A stretch of DNA of 64,000 bases from Pedobacter sp. KBW06 (GCF_003852525.1 NZ_QAJL01000001.1:2344536-2408535); one strand, 5' to 3'; positions 36,075 to 45,857 are shown, counted from the stretch's first letter. The notes: generated from the sequence alone by a model not told the origin. Translations and numbers: made by a program.

Positions 36075-37442
36075 TTAACGAGGATTTTGGACTATACCGC
36101 TCAACTCAATCTCTTCTTTTGGAATGGGGAATACATATTTTGGATCGTTGGGTTTTAATTCGTACACATTATCGCCCAATATTCTTTTTAAAGTCTTCTG
36201 AGTTAAAGGGCCCTTATTTAGTCTACGCAGGTCTGTCCATCTTATACCTCCCCTTAAGACCAGTTCCTTCCTCCTTTCGCTTAAAATCATTAATAAAGCT
36301 TGATCCTTATGCTCTGAAGTCCTGGGAACAAAGGTGCCAGCTTTAAAACGTTTCACTAAAAGATGATTCAATACGGACATCGCACGCTGAAGCTGTCCTG
36401 TCCTGGCTAAGCATTCACTTTGAATTAGCATCAACTCGTCTGTTGCAAAACCATTAAAGTTTCGAGCTATCAGACCGGAATAATTACCAAAAAAATAAGG
36501 ATCACCTAATTTGTTGACTTTAAAAAAGAATTTCTTTCTTAAATCAGTCTCCTCATAAGTATTATATAAATCCGGATCCACTCCTAAATCAGAATCCTGA
36601 ACAGGATTACCAGAACCATCTAAGGAAAAATAAAAAACTTCATTCACAGGGAATTTAAACGGATTACTATCACCCAAAGAGAGTGTTAGCGTATTATAAT
36701 CCAGAATCTCATTGTATAACTTCAAACCTTCAGAGGCACATTCTTCTGCTTTTTCATAATTACCAATAGTTAAATAAATCCTGGATAGAAGAGCAAAAAC
36801 TGCTACTTTGGATGGGCGAAACCGGTGAGTCAAATCAATCTTTTCTGGCAAAAGTACCAACGCTTTGCTTAGATCACCGATAATTTGATCATATGTTTCT
36901 TCTACTGTCGCTCTAACATATTTTCCGTTAAAACTACTACTTAGCTTCAACGGAATTCCTAGCTTGGTTGAAGCATTTTCACTGTGATAAACCTGTCCAA
37001 ATGTTTCCTGCAAGTTATAAAAATTATTCGCTCTTATAAAAAGGGCTTGCCCCAGAAGATAATTACGTTCAGATAGATTCTCTGATGTAGCTTTAATATT
37101 GGCTATCCCTTCCAGAACATTATTTGCATAAAAAACATTTTGATAGGCTAAGTTCCAATCCAAGCCCACTCTATCAAAAATGGACGGACTCCATATATAA
37201 AGTGCTTTATATGTTGGTTCTAGACCTGAGAATACAGAAGGGCTAAAGATTATATCATCAGAACTGTAATCACTCAACCTTCTAAAAATCCCTAGTCTAG
37301 GATTATCAAGCATTTTTTGAAAATCGCCAATCTCAGATGGTACAACCCAATCTTTTTGGGCAACTCCCGCTAAGTATTTCTTGCAGGACACCAGGCTCAA
37401 CAGCATTATTGCCACAGCCAATACATTAATCATTGCTCTCAT
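36075..37442 (-). CDS. SusD/RagB-family lipoprotein (locus B)
   Basis: This 455-residue protein has a lipobox around LVSC (residues 17-20), followed by KKYLAG. The family blocks are present: YLLGQALFIRANNFYNLQE and RKELVLRGGIRWTDLRRLN with YVFPIPKEEIELSG at the C-terminus. It is closely related to SusD of locus A, and the whole SusC-SusD pair looks like a duplication. It is encoded 10 nt downstream of SusC and is followed by the exporter/MutS module. Confidence 0.95.
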   Translation of the reverse strand: MRAMINVLAVAIMLLSLVSCKKYLAGVAQKDWVVPSEIGDFQKMLDNPRLGIFRRLSDYSSDDIIFSPSVFSGLEPTYKALYIWSPSIFDRVGLDWNLAYQNVFYANNVLEGIANIKATSENLSERNYLLGQALFIRANNFYNLQETFGQVYHSENASTKLGIPLKLSSSFNGKYVRATVEETYDQIIGDLSKALVLLPEKIDLTHRFRPSKVAVFALLSRIYLTIGNYEKAEECASEGLKLYNEILDYNTLTLSLGDSNPFKFPVNEVFYFSLDGSGNPVQDSDLGVDPDLYNTYEETDLRKKFFFKVNKLGDPYFFGNYSGLIARNFNGFATDELMLIQSECLARTGQLQRAMSVLNHLLVKRFKAGTFVPRTSEHKDQALLMILSERRKELVLRGGIRWTDLRRLNKGPLTQKTLKRILGDNVYELKPNDPKYVFPIPKEEIELSGIVQNPR

Positions 37443-37452
37443 GCCTATTTAA

Positions 37453-40400
37453 TTAAAGGTTTACTTTTGCACCGAATACAACCTCTGTCGGTTGAGGAAA
37501 CTCAGAATTGAGTTGAACTTCAGGATCAATTTTTGTACGATCCGCTCTCCATAAAAAGCCAATATTATTAATCGAACACAAAAATTGTAGCTGCTTAAAA
37601 GGGAGCTTACTGCGACTGGTTCTGTTCAAGGTATATCCAATCCTCAAATCCCTCAACCTGATATGATCTCCTTTTTCAATCAGAATATTAGAGTTCAGGT
37701 AAGGAATTTCTCTGGACGAATCGAAAGGGTACACCATTGAGATTACATTTGTTATTTTTTCATCTCCTGGATTTTGCCATCTTTTAGAAAAGTCGCCATG
37801 TTGTCGATATGAACTATAGTTCAGCAATCCCGAATAATTGATTGAACTTCTTCTATAAGAATATCCAAACTGACCTGTAATATTAAAAGAGAAGTGGAAT
37901 TGCCTCCAATTAAAAGTGTTGAATAAACTCAAAGAGCTGGTGGGTACAGAAGAACCATGATAAACCAAATCATCCTGATTTGTGTTATTTAGAATACTAT
38001 TAAGATTTGAACTAGGCTCTCCGTTCACAAATACTCTAGCATTTCCCGTTAAAGGGTCCAGACCGGCCCACCTATAACTAAATAAAAGGTTATACGGCTT
38101 TCCGATTATTTGTTGACCGTTTACATAGGCTGAGTTGTATTCGGAAGGTATAATGCCATATTTTGTCACTTGATTTGAAGTAAAACTGAATAGTATATTG
38201 CTGCTCCAATTAAATTGCCCTGAAATATTAGTTGAATTTATTTTTATGTCACATCCACTTGTCGTCAAACCTGCTGTATTTCCACTAAAATCACTCCAGC
38301 CAAAGACTGGCGCTAACCTGATTGCACCAATTAAATCAGAGGTGCTCTTGCGATAATATTCCAGACTACCAGATAATCTGGAATTAAATGCCGAAAAATC
38401 TATCCCGACATTTAAGTGTCCTACTTTTTCCCACTTCAAATAGGGGTTAGGGGCGTTTCTAATCGTCGCATAAGATTGACGCTTAAATAGATCATCAATA
38501 TCATTAGATATCAAATATGTAATCAGATGACCTGTAATGGTCTTATTAACATTTCCATTATAACCATACCCTGCACGTAACTTTAAAGAAGGCAACCATT
38601 TTACTTGGTAAAAAAAATCTTGGTTGATATCCCATGAAAGACCAATAGACCAAATCGGATTCCATTGGTTATTGGTGTAAACACCAAATAAGTTAGAACC
38701 ATCATTCCTTACACTAGTTGATAAAACATATTTCTTCAAATAATCATAAGTTACCAAAAGAAAAGCAGACAAATTTCTATCTAATTTCTTCATAGACACT
38801 TGTCCATCAGAGAGCCTTAGCATTCCAATAGGTTTCACAGGATATAAATTCGCAAAATCTACAGAGGTACTGCTCCCAGATACACTATTGTAACCATAGA
38901 GGTTATTTCCTGTTTTATGGCTAACGGTTTCACTCATTTCTGCTCCTGCCAGGAAAGAAAATCCATGTTTTTGATTATTATAGTTATAAGAGGACGATAT
39001 TCTTACATTTTTGTTGTCGTATTCATCATTTTTACTGTATATAATTCCACCTAAAGGGACAGGTCTTTTTATTGTTTCAGTAATCGGATCAATTTGAGTA
39101 AATTGATTGATCAGATTTCTTACATAAAAACTTCTTTCATCATATTCATTTGTGTTCTTCTTGGTACCCTGTCCAGAAGAATACTCAATTTTAACATCAA
39201 GAGTTCTGGATAAACGATACCTTAAGCCAACGTTAAACTGATGATCAACCACTCTGACTTTAGAGTTGTTAAGTTTCCAGTCATCAAGTGGGGAGAAACT
39301 CCAGTCCAATAACTTACCAGCAGGAAAACCTTCGACATAATTTGAGTCATATTGATCGACTACGGAATTTGTACCATCTTCTCGTTTCAGTTTGAGATAT
39401 GTAAACCCGGATCTTGGACCGGAATTAAAGTAAGAAGATTGATTGTTTTTCTGAGTATATAGAATTCCGGCATCAATTTCAAGATTTTTATCAAAAAAAG
39501 AATAGGTATGGCTAGCCTTTATGGTCAGGTGATCAGCCAACGATTGTTTATAATCGACTCCTTTATTCCAGCCAACAGAAACTCCGTACTTCTGTTGTTC
39601 TGTTCCCCCATTTACCCCGACATGATATTGCTGATTTAATGTATTCCGGTAGATATATTGATTGTAATCATTGCGTAAATCATTTTTCCCTATCTCCCGG
39701 AGACCAGACTCTAAAGCCTCATCAGAAAGTTGACCTTTTTTGTTATCTACCAGCAATTGTAACACCGGTGTTAAAGGCATTTTCGACCTATCTTCTCCTC
39801 TAATCCGGGCATCAAAATAACCTTTATCATATAAAAATCTTTCCACATCGATGTAGTCCTTACTGGACATCACCGGAAAATGAAAAAGATCGGGCTTGCC
39901 CGCGAAGTGGAATTTTGTATCGAAAACCACATCTACCGGTTGATTATATCTTCCTTTTTTTGAAGTAAGCACAATAACACCATTTCCAGACTTGACACCC
40001 CATATCGCTGAAGCTACCGCATCTTTTAAAATAGTTACGCTTTCTATATCATTAGGATTAATATTATTAATATCTCCCAGATAAGGGAAATTATCTAAAA
40101 CAATAAGTGGCTCGGTTCCTGCTGTCATAGTACTTAAGCCTCTGATGAGGATTCTATTTCTTGAATTTTCATCTGATGCGACTGCATTTCCCGGTAATTC
40201 CTTAAAAGAAAAACCAGCAGTCATTCCTTCCAGACGGCTAATGATATCCTGGCCAGTTCGTCTTTCCAAAGCTTTAATATCCAAATATTCAAAGGCCCCC
40301 ACCGTCTTCTGCTTACTTAAGCTTTGGTAGCCTGTGTTTATTTTCACTTCATTTAACTCTGCGCTAACAGGTTCCATTTTCAAAACAGACATATTTCGCA

Positions 40401-40986
40401 GATCCTTCACCAAAATCTCTTTGGTTTTATAAGCCAAATAAGAAATCAAAATAATATCCTTATCGGTGATATTGTTAAGTACAAATTCACCCTTGCTGTT
40501 TGTGCTCGTAATTTTTAAAGTCCCTTTTACCTTTACAGTTGCTCCTTCGAGTGGCTTTTCATTTTCATCAACGACTTTACAATGCAATTCAACCTCAGTT
40601 AGAAAACTGATTATTTTGTCTTTAATGGAAATCTTTTTTTCTGTAATCACTATTGCGTAGTCTTCAATTACAAAATCAAGGCTTTGTCCCTTTAAGCAAC
40701 ATTTCAAAACCGTTTCGATAGAAGCATCTACCAGATCCACATTAATTAGCCTTATTCCTTCAATCATTTCAGATCTGTATAATACTGTGTATCCAGTTTG
40801 TTTTCTAATCTCTGTGAAAACCTCTTTAAGACCAATATTATTTCTCCTGATGGTAATCAACTTGACTGGAACTGAAGCGTTGACCTGAAAGATGCCAATT
40901 ATCATTATGATGACAGTAAATTTTATTCTCCTTTGCAAGTGAGGGGCAAGCGGTACTTTAAGTTGAAACAAAAAATATGAATTCAT
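37453..40986 (-). CDS. SusC-family TonB-dependent transducer with STN domain (locus B)
   Basis: This 1177-residue protein has a cytoplasmic-like N-terminal extension of about 20 residues, a signal anchor (about 22-38), an STN domain (about 42-116), a carboxypeptidase-regulatory-like domain (about 135-215), a TonB plug (about 220-340, with VTILKDAVASAIWGVKSGNG) and a barrel to the C-terminus. It should signal through the FecR protein encoded 187 nt upstream. Its plug and STN segments resemble those of locus A, while the barrel differs enough to suggest another ligand variant. The role is energised import of a SusD-bound substrate. Confidence 0.95.
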   Translation of the reverse strand: MNSYFLFQLKVPLAPHLQRRIKFTVIIMIIGIFQVNASVPVKLITIRRNNIGLKEVFTEIRKQTGYTVLYRSEMIEGIRLINVDLVDASIETVLKCCLKGQSLDFVIEDYAIVITEKKISIKDKIISFLTEVELHCKVVDENEKPLEGATVKVKGTLKITSTNSKGEFVLNNITDKDIILISYLAYKTKEILVKDLRNMSVLKMEPVSAELNEVKINTGYQSLSKQKTVGAFEYLDIKALERRTGQDIISRLEGMTAGFSFKELPGNAVASDENSRNRILIRGLSTMTAGTEPLIVLDNFPYLGDINNINPNDIESVTILKDAVASAIWGVKSGNGVIVLTSKKGRYNQPVDVVFDTKFHFAGKPDLFHFPVMSSKDYIDVERFLYDKGYFDARIRGEDRSKMPLTPVLQLLVDNKKGQLSDEALESGLREIGKNDLRNDYNQYIYRNTLNQQYHVGVNGGTEQQKYGVSVGWNKGVDYKQSLADHLTIKASHTYSFFDKNLEIDAGILYTQKNNQSSYFNSGPRSGFTYLKLKREDGTNSVVDQYDSNYVEGFPAGKLLDWSFSPLDDWKLNNSKVRVVDHQFNVGLRYRLSRTLDVKIEYSSGQGTKKNTNEYDERSFYVRNLINQFTQIDPITETIKRPVPLGGIIYSKNDEYDNKNVRISSSYNYNNQKHGFSFLAGAEMSETVSHKTGNNLYGYNSVSGSSTSVDFANLYPVKPIGMLRLSDGQVSMKKLDRNLSAFLLVTYDYLKKYVLSTSVRNDGSNLFGVYTNNQWNPIWSIGLSWDINQDFFYQVKWLPSLKLRAGYGYNGNVNKTITGHLITYLISNDIDDLFKRQSYATIRNAPNPYLKWEKVGHLNVGIDFSAFNSRLSGSLEYYRKSTSDLIGAIRLAPVFGWSDFSGNTAGLTTSGCDIKINSTNISGQFNWSSNILFSFTSNQVTKYGIIPSEYNSAYVNGQQIIGKPYNLLFSYRWAGLDPLTGNARVFVNGEPSSNLNSILNNTNQDDLVYHGSSVPTSSLSLFNTFNWRQFHFSFNITGQFGYSYRRSSINYSGLLNYSSYRQHGDFSKRWQNPGDEKITNVISMVYPFDSSREIPYLNSNILIEKGDHIRLRDLRIGYTLNRTSRSKLPFKQLQFLCSINNIGFLWRADRTKIDPEVQLNSEFPQPTEVVFGAKVNL

Positions 40987-41172
40987 GGTATGGTTTGATT
41001 TGGTTCATATGAAGATCTAGTATTGCAAAGATTCCAGATCCCCAGATTTAGTTTGTTAGAAATCGCTTCTAATATCAGAATGGCCAATAAACTGCTCTAA
41101 GAATGAAAAACATCAGAGATTTTGGCAGCGGAATGACAACCACTCTAAAAGCCTTAGTACTAATCATATGGA

Positions 41173-42294
41173 TTATTTCATCGCGGTGACCCTCCTTCCC
41201 TCTATTTTAAAATGTATTCCTCCTGCTAGTTCAAGCTTTTTTAAGACTTTGGAGACATGGTCATAGCGGGAAATGCTACCACCAAATTTCTCATTTAGGT
41301 TTACTCCATCATATTCCACCTGCAGGTCGTACCACCTTTCAAGTTTCCGCATAATGCTCTGTAAAGGCTCATCCTGAAAGATAAATAGTCCATTTTTCCA
41401 ACCAAGTGCTGTCTCAGTATCCACTTGGCTTACAACTAAAATTTCATCAGACAAAGCAGCCTGTTGCCCTGGTTCTAATTGTCGGGTATTGTACTTTGAG
41501 TCAATTATGATCGAGCCTTCAATCAATGTTGTAATAACTCCCGATTCATTCTCATAATCAGATATGTTAAAACGTGTCCCCAGGACCGTTATTTGCTGAG
41601 ATTTCGTTTTTACAATGAATGGTTGCTTCTTATTTTTAGTGACCTCAAAGTAGGCTTCGCCGCTCAATTCAACTTTTCGTTGATTTGAGATCAGAAAAGT
41701 CGGGGAAAATTTAAGAGAGGAAGCGGCGTTAAGCCATACTTTGGTACCATCCGGTAAAGTCATCTGATACTGTTCACCTCTAGCGGTGTACAGTGTATTT
41801 ACTCCCACTCTTGTAAATCTAGGGGAAGATTGCATGTGATATATTAATTTTCCATCGCTAGATTTAGATATGATAACTCCTGGCTGTTCTGCGACAGGTC
41901 CATTTAGGGCTTTTGAAAGCAGAATTTTACGTCCATCCATCAAGACAAGTGTTGCCTCATTTTTTCCAGGTGCAACATCTTCAGCGGAGGAAACATTAAC
42001 ATCCAGAACTTTATTATGATTACTTGGGATAAAATAAAATGAGATCCATCCAAAAATCAATAAGGCTGCGGCAGCTTCTCTGTATCCTATTGAAAAAAAA
42101 CGCTTCTTATATACCCGGAATAACTTCCGGTAAACCTTATTAAGGTCCTCCTCTATCTCTTCAACAGAAAGATCAAGCTCCTTTTCCGGCAAACTTTCAT
42201 ACCACAGGTCCACCATCACTTTTTCCTCGGCGCTACAAGTACCCTGAAGATAATGTGTTATTAATTCGGAAGATTTAAGGTCTCTACGTTTCAT
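41173..42294 (-). CDS. FecR-family anti-sigma factor (locus B)
   Basis: I start at the ATG at 42294, one codon after an in-frame TTG (373 residues). The protein has an N-terminal anti-sigma segment (about 1-80), a transmembrane helix (about 68-90), a FecR domain (about 120-275, with ARGEQYQMTLPDGTKVWLN and GEAYFEVTKNKKQPFIVKT) and a C-terminal DUF4974 domain. It would control the ECF sigma factor at 43944-44522, from which it is separated by an oppositely oriented gene, so the two are not in one operon here, unlike in locus A. Confidence 0.95.
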   Translation of the reverse strand: MKRRDLKSSELITHYLQGTCSAEEKVMVDLWYESLPEKELDLSVEEIEEDLNKVYRKLFRVYKKRFFSIGYREAAAALLIFGWISFYFIPSNHNKVLDVNVSSAEDVAPGKNEATLVLMDGRKILLSKALNGPVAEQPGVIISKSSDGKLIYHMQSSPRFTRVGVNTLYTARGEQYQMTLPDGTKVWLNAASSLKFSPTFLISNQRKVELSGEAYFEVTKNKKQPFIVKTKSQQITVLGTRFNISDYENESGVITTLIEGSIIIDSKYNTRQLEPGQQAALSDEILVVSQVDTETALGWKNGLFIFQDEPLQSIMRKLERWYDLQVEYDGVNLNEKFGGSISRYDHVSKVLKKLELAGGIHFKIEGRRVTAMK

Positions 42295-42932
42295 CAATAG
42301 CCAGTAATTCTGTTTAATTACTAGATAGTCAAGTTGATGGCCCTAATGGGGGTATTTTTTTTTTATTTTTTTTAAGCTCACCATTTAAGATGCGCTCTGG
42401 TGGAAAAAAGACGAAGGTTATCAAACACTAAAGGAATATATCTAAACGATCGTGCTGCCACTCTCAACTGATAGACATATCAAAACGCATAAAAACCCCA
42501 TTAATGATAGTAAGTTATGATGTATTTCAAAAGATAACTTTCCTTTCAATCTGCTAATTTATATGTTTATGGAAAAATTTGACGCACCTCATCTCAGATA
42601 CGATTTTTTAATTGCCACCAATGTGGAAACTACGAAGTTAGCGGCGCAGGTTATATCTTACCTGTCCAATGCTGGATAAAATCTTCTGATGTCAGTCTAT
42701 TAGACGAGCACGAAATCCAGAAACTTTAGAAATCAGTTGGGTCTGCATTTGAAAAACCTTTTCCAACTTCTTGATTTCCTTTTCTCATATCAAATTTTGG
42801 CAAAAGTTGGGTGCCTGGTTTTTGAATACTTTTGGATGAGACGCCGCATCTTCATTCACAAAATATTACCGTTTATTGCTAACTTAGCTTAGCAAGTGTG
42901 AAAATTAGATTTAGCTTGAATAGAAATTCAAT
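42295..42932. other. 638-nt intergenic region between FecR and an inserted gene
   Basis: It holds a short plus-strand frame (42569-42679) without known features that I do not regard as a gene. An inverted repeat TTGCTAA-6-TTAGCAA lies at 42876-42895, about 40 nt before the next start. No promoter for FecR is clear; a sigma-driven promoter probably lies here. Confidence 0.4.
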
Positions 42933-43787
42933 ATGCCAAACGATGTTGTAAGGAATAAATTATCTAAGAAGATAGGGGCATTAAGTCTTGATAAAGATGA
43001 CTTGAGAAAGCTTTTGGATATTTTGCAACAGCGAGCCAAAACTGCCAGCGAAATCGAGTATAAGCGATTTGAAGAAACAAAAGTTGAAAATTTAGAACAG
43101 TTTAAACATAATATGGAGATATGTTCTATGTTAAAAATCACCGTTGTTGGCTTCAAAAGCGAGGAATTATTTGGAACTATTGAAGATGTATTCGGTTCTG
43201 TTTCTTTTCCAGACAGCGTAAAAACCATTTACGTGAACAGTGATGTTGTTTACCGAGCCAATTTCAACTACTACCCGAGTAATCATTTTCAATTATACAT
43301 CGATTTTTCAAAACCTAAAGTCTTTGATTTTTCCTTTCAACCAAGCGACCGAACACCAAACGATTCAGAATTTATTGTTCAGGGAGACGATAGCATGTGG
43401 GTAAATGGGGTATTCCACGAAATTGATGCATTTGTGAAAGACCGGCCATCTAAGGCCCCCAAAATTCATCGAGGTAGTGTGTATGATCTTTTGGTTTGGC
43501 TGGTTGGACTTCCATTAGGTTTTTATATCTGCAATAAGTACCAGCAGTCGCCTTTTGTTGCTTCTCTGGAAAGCTCATTTCTGAATAATCTGGCAATGAC
43601 TTATTTTTTCTTCTTAAGCTTATTCCTGTTGAGAGTCTTATTCCATTATTTCAGATGGGTATACCCAATGATTGAATATAAGTGTAAAAGGGACCGGTCT
43701 GCAGCGCATCAGGCTGCCGTATTGTCCATAACTTTAGGTATTGTTGGAAAAGTCTTGTATGACGTTTTTCAAAATATCCTAAGGTAA
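42933..43787 (+). CDS. Unknown membrane protein inserted between sigma and FecR genes
   Basis: This 284-residue protein has a charged N-terminal helical region (about 1-50), a mixed alpha/beta domain (about 60-180) and two transmembrane helices near the C-terminus (about 190-210 and 222-242), with a third hydrophobic stretch near 265-280. The N-terminal part would be cytoplasmic. I do not recognise the family. It is oriented opposite to the flanking locus B genes and breaks the usual sigma-FecR order, which suggests an insertion. Its role could be unrelated to the Sus locus, for example defence. Confidence 0.75.
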   Translation: MPNDVVRNKLSKKIGALSLDKDDLRKLLDILQQRAKTASEIEYKRFEETKVENLEQFKHNMEICSMLKITVVGFKSEELFGTIEDVFGSVSFPDSVKTIYVNSDVVYRANFNYYPSNHFQLYIDFSKPKVFDFSFQPSDRTPNDSEFIVQGDDSMWVNGVFHEIDAFVKDRPSKAPKIHRGSVYDLLVWLVGLPLGFYICNKYQQSPFVASLESSFLNNLAMTYFFFLSLFLLRVLFHYFRWVYPMIEYKCKRDRSAAHQAAVLSITLGIVGKVLYDVFQNILR

Positions 43788-43943
43788 CTCGAGCGTGGCA
43801 AAGGCATGATTTCTTCTTTTCTAAATCAGGCTTTCCAAAATGGATTGTTTTAAGTTCGCCTCATGAAGCGCACAAACAAAGCTAAAAGCATAACACAATT
43901 ACCTTGAATTTCCCCTGATTTTATTTATCTTACCTATTAGAAG

Positions 43944-44522
43944 TTAAAATCTGAACAAAAAAGCTAGTAAAAGATAAATTCCAAGCTTTAAGCGAAGAAT
44001 TCTTAACGCATTTTTGATATGACTACGGACACTCTGCTCGGAAAGGTTGAGCATACAGGCAATTTGCTTATGGGTCAGTCCTTCATTTCTGCTAAGCTCA
44101 AATACATGTCTCATTTTTGCAGGAAGACGTTCAATTTCTTTTTCAATAAGGCCTTTGAGCATATTTTCTCTCATCATGTAATCTGTAGTTGAGGAATAAG
44201 CTGCAGAAAAGGTGGTCAATGAGTCCAGGTACTGCTGCGCAAGTTTGGCTTTATTAAAGTGATTAATGATTTTATATCTAACGGATTGGTATAAATAGGC
44301 AGACAAGTTATTGGTGATTTCAAGAACTTCCCTTTTCTCCCAAAAATCGAGAAATACTTCATGAATCATATCCTTTACCTCTTCTCTTGATTGAAGTCTT
44401 TTGTAAGCATGCAAATATAAAAGTCCCTTATATCTGTGATATAAAAGTTCATAAGCGTCAACGTCTCCGGTCTTCAGACGAAGCAGCAGCTGACGATCAT
44501 CAATTCCAAGAGTAGTACTCAT
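43944..44522 (-). CDS. ECF-type RNA polymerase sigma factor (locus B)
   Basis: The ATG at 44522 is preferred to the TTG one codon before it (192 residues). Sigma region 2 lies at about 25-90 (YHRYKGLLYLHAYKRL, MIHEVFLDFW) and region 4 at about 130-185 (LIEKEIERLPAKMRHVFELS, HKQIACMLNLSEQSVRSH). It is paralogous to the sigma factor of locus A. It should drive transcription of locus B once released by FecR. The next genes on the same strand lie on the far side of the inserted plus-strand gene. Confidence 0.94.
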   Translation of the reverse strand: MSTTLGIDDRQLLLRLKTGDVDAYELLYHRYKGLLYLHAYKRLQSREEVKDMIHEVFLDFWEKREVLEITNNLSAYLYQSVRYKIINHFNKAKLAQQYLDSLTTFSAAYSSTTDYMMRENMLKGLIEKEIERLPAKMRHVFELSRNEGLTHKQIACMLNLSEQSVRSHIKNALRILRLKLGIYLLLAFLFRF

Positions 44523-44635
44523 CAATAATCATATTTACAAAAAAACAACCCGTAAAGAACAGGACTATTAAAAAGTCTATTTTTTTCACATTTGTCGAAC
44601 ATCATTCCGATTTCGGCCACCGTCACGTCAAGTAC

Positions 44636-45046
44636 TTATCTTAACTCCTTAAACAAGATAATCTCCTGTGTTTGCTCAGGCAAAACCACACTGTCTACAT
44701 CTTTACAACCGATCTTCGGATAGAAATGTTGTGTCCGCTCGTTTGAAAATGCAGAAATAAATAGCTTGTCAAATCCTGACGAAATCGTTTCTTTTCCCCA
44801 GAATCCGACCATAGCCTTTCCAATAGCTATATTCCGAGAAAATAAATAAAGAATTGATAAAAGGAATATGGTCCAAAAAAAGCCAAGCCCTAGAAATCTT
44901 AATGAATTTTCTTTAGGTGAGGCCAGGATGATTTCAGAATTTATTATTTTCCGATTAAGAGTCATTTTGGTAACCTGATTATCGTATCCGGTTAGCCAGA
45001 CCAGATCGAGAAGACTTGCATATGCAATATTGAAAGCAATTTTCAT
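44636..45046 (-). CDS. Small membrane protein of unknown function (136 aa)
   Basis: The start at 45046 lies 3 nt after the upstream gene's stop, which supports it. The protein has a short N-terminal hydrophobic segment, a clear transmembrane helix (about residues 50-70) and a soluble C-terminal part of about 65 residues with a few charged residues. No family recognised. It is the last gene of a three-gene set of small membrane proteins whose promoter carries a LytTR-type site, so it is probably co-regulated with the two-component system encoded 10 kb away. Confidence 0.7.
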   Translation of the reverse strand: MKIAFNIAYASLLDLVWLTGYDNQVTKMTLNRKIINSEIILASPKENSLRFLGLGFFWTIFLLSILYLFSRNIAIGKAMVGFWGKETISSGFDKLFISAFSNERTQHFYPKIGCKDVDSVVLPEQTQEIILFKELR

Positions 45047-45049
45047 TTT

Positions 45050-45304
45050 CTATATGGTTTTGTCTATCGATACTCTATCCTTACTTCTGAATTGATCAAA
45101 ACCAACACGTATAAGATATATGGAAAGGAAAACTAGAAATAATAACATGCACCCAATTCCACAGAAGTGAACAAACCGAAGAATAATCGTATCAATAAAA
45201 CTATGCTCCAATGGGAATGCTAAAAAATAAATAAATAAGATGCCCACCAATACAACCAAGACACTAGAGAGAAAAAAAATACTAAATTTTAGAAACTTAT
45301 TCAT
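45050..45304 (-). CDS. Small two-helix membrane protein (84 aa), paralogue of the next upstream gene
   Basis: I choose the ATG at 45304, because the resulting N-terminus (MNKFLKFSIFF) lines up with that of the paralogue upstream (MSKIIKLVVYF); an in-frame ATG at 45325 would add seven residues and overlap it. Two transmembrane helices (about 8-28 and 44-64) are joined by a loop with PLEHS and VHFCGIGC. The pattern FPL-x-x-S, VHF-x-G-x-x-C-x-LL is shared with the upstream protein, so the two arose by tandem duplication. Function unknown. Confidence 0.7.
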   Translation of the reverse strand: MNKFLKFSIFFLSSVLVVLVGILFIYFLAFPLEHSFIDTIILRFVHFCGIGCMLLFLVFLSIYLIRVGFDQFRSKDRVSIDKTI

Positions 45305-45308
45305 ATGC

Positions 45309-45614
45309 TCATTTTTTTGCTTCATTTTTTATATTCTTTGCGACATAATCGCCTTGTCCCAGATGATGATTGAAATATCTGGGGTTATTTTTTTTCCTTA
45401 TCTGTTCAAGAGCAATGCAAATGAGAAATAAAGAAATCATAGTCAGAATTAATAAAATGCAAGTAACGCCAATAAAATGAACCAGTTTTTGAAAGACTGC
45501 TCCTATTAAGCTCTCCTTCAGTGGAAGGCATAAAAAAATGATAAACAACATCGTGATTATACCCATAACCACGCCCGGGGTAAAATAGACTACCAATTTT
45601 ATAATTTTACTCAT
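45309..45614 (-). CDS. Small two-helix membrane protein (101 aa)
   Basis: The ATG at 45614 is preferred to an upstream TTG at 45692, which would add a doubtful 26-residue stretch. Two transmembrane helices (about 7-27 and 45-67) flank a loop containing PLKES and VHFIGVTC, matching the downstream paralogue. The C-terminal 30 residues are basic and histidine-rich. It is the first gene of the small-membrane-protein operon. A LytTR-type promoter about 240 nt upstream and a terminator-like hairpin in the leader suggest controlled expression. Immunity- or envelope-type roles are possible but not shown. Confidence 0.7.
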   Translation of the reverse strand: MSKIIKLVVYFTPGVVMGIITMLFIIFLCLPLKESLIGAVFQKLVHFIGVTCILLILTMISLFLICIALEQIRKKNNPRYFNHHLGQGDYVAKNIKNEAKK

Positions 45615-45763
45615 GTCTAAAAAATGAATCCTCAAATGAGATTTTATTCCTACAAATAGATGTATTAAGAGATATAAGCATAAATATTTCAATTTTACAT
45701 TTCAGATAAATTTTCCTTCAGCAAAACTTATTAATAAAAGCGATGTATGAATTTAAATATGAA

Positions 45764-45792
45764 AAGGGTGCAACTTTATGAAAGCACCCCTT
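45764..45792 (-). terminator. Terminator-like hairpin upstream of the small-membrane-protein operon
   Basis: On the minus strand GGGTGC (45789-45784) pairs with GCACCC (45771-45766) around a 12-nt loop and is followed by TTTTC. It lies 150 nt upstream of the first gene of the operon but downstream of the predicted LytTR promoter. It could end the crp-like transcript or act as an attenuator in the leader. Confidence 0.5.
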
Positions 45793-45857
45793 GCATTCAC
45801 ATGCTTACTTTTTACATCTGCATAAAAACAAAGCAGTACACAAACTAATTATGGTTA

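Noticed and set aside
42569..42679. 36-codon plus-strand frame between FecR and the inserted gene
   Set aside because: Too short and without recognisable features; no ribosome-binding or promoter context.
45615..45692. N-terminal extension of the first small membrane protein from a TTG start
   Set aside because: The paralogue's start aligns with the internal ATG at 45614, and the extension adds a sequence unlike the family's N-terminus.
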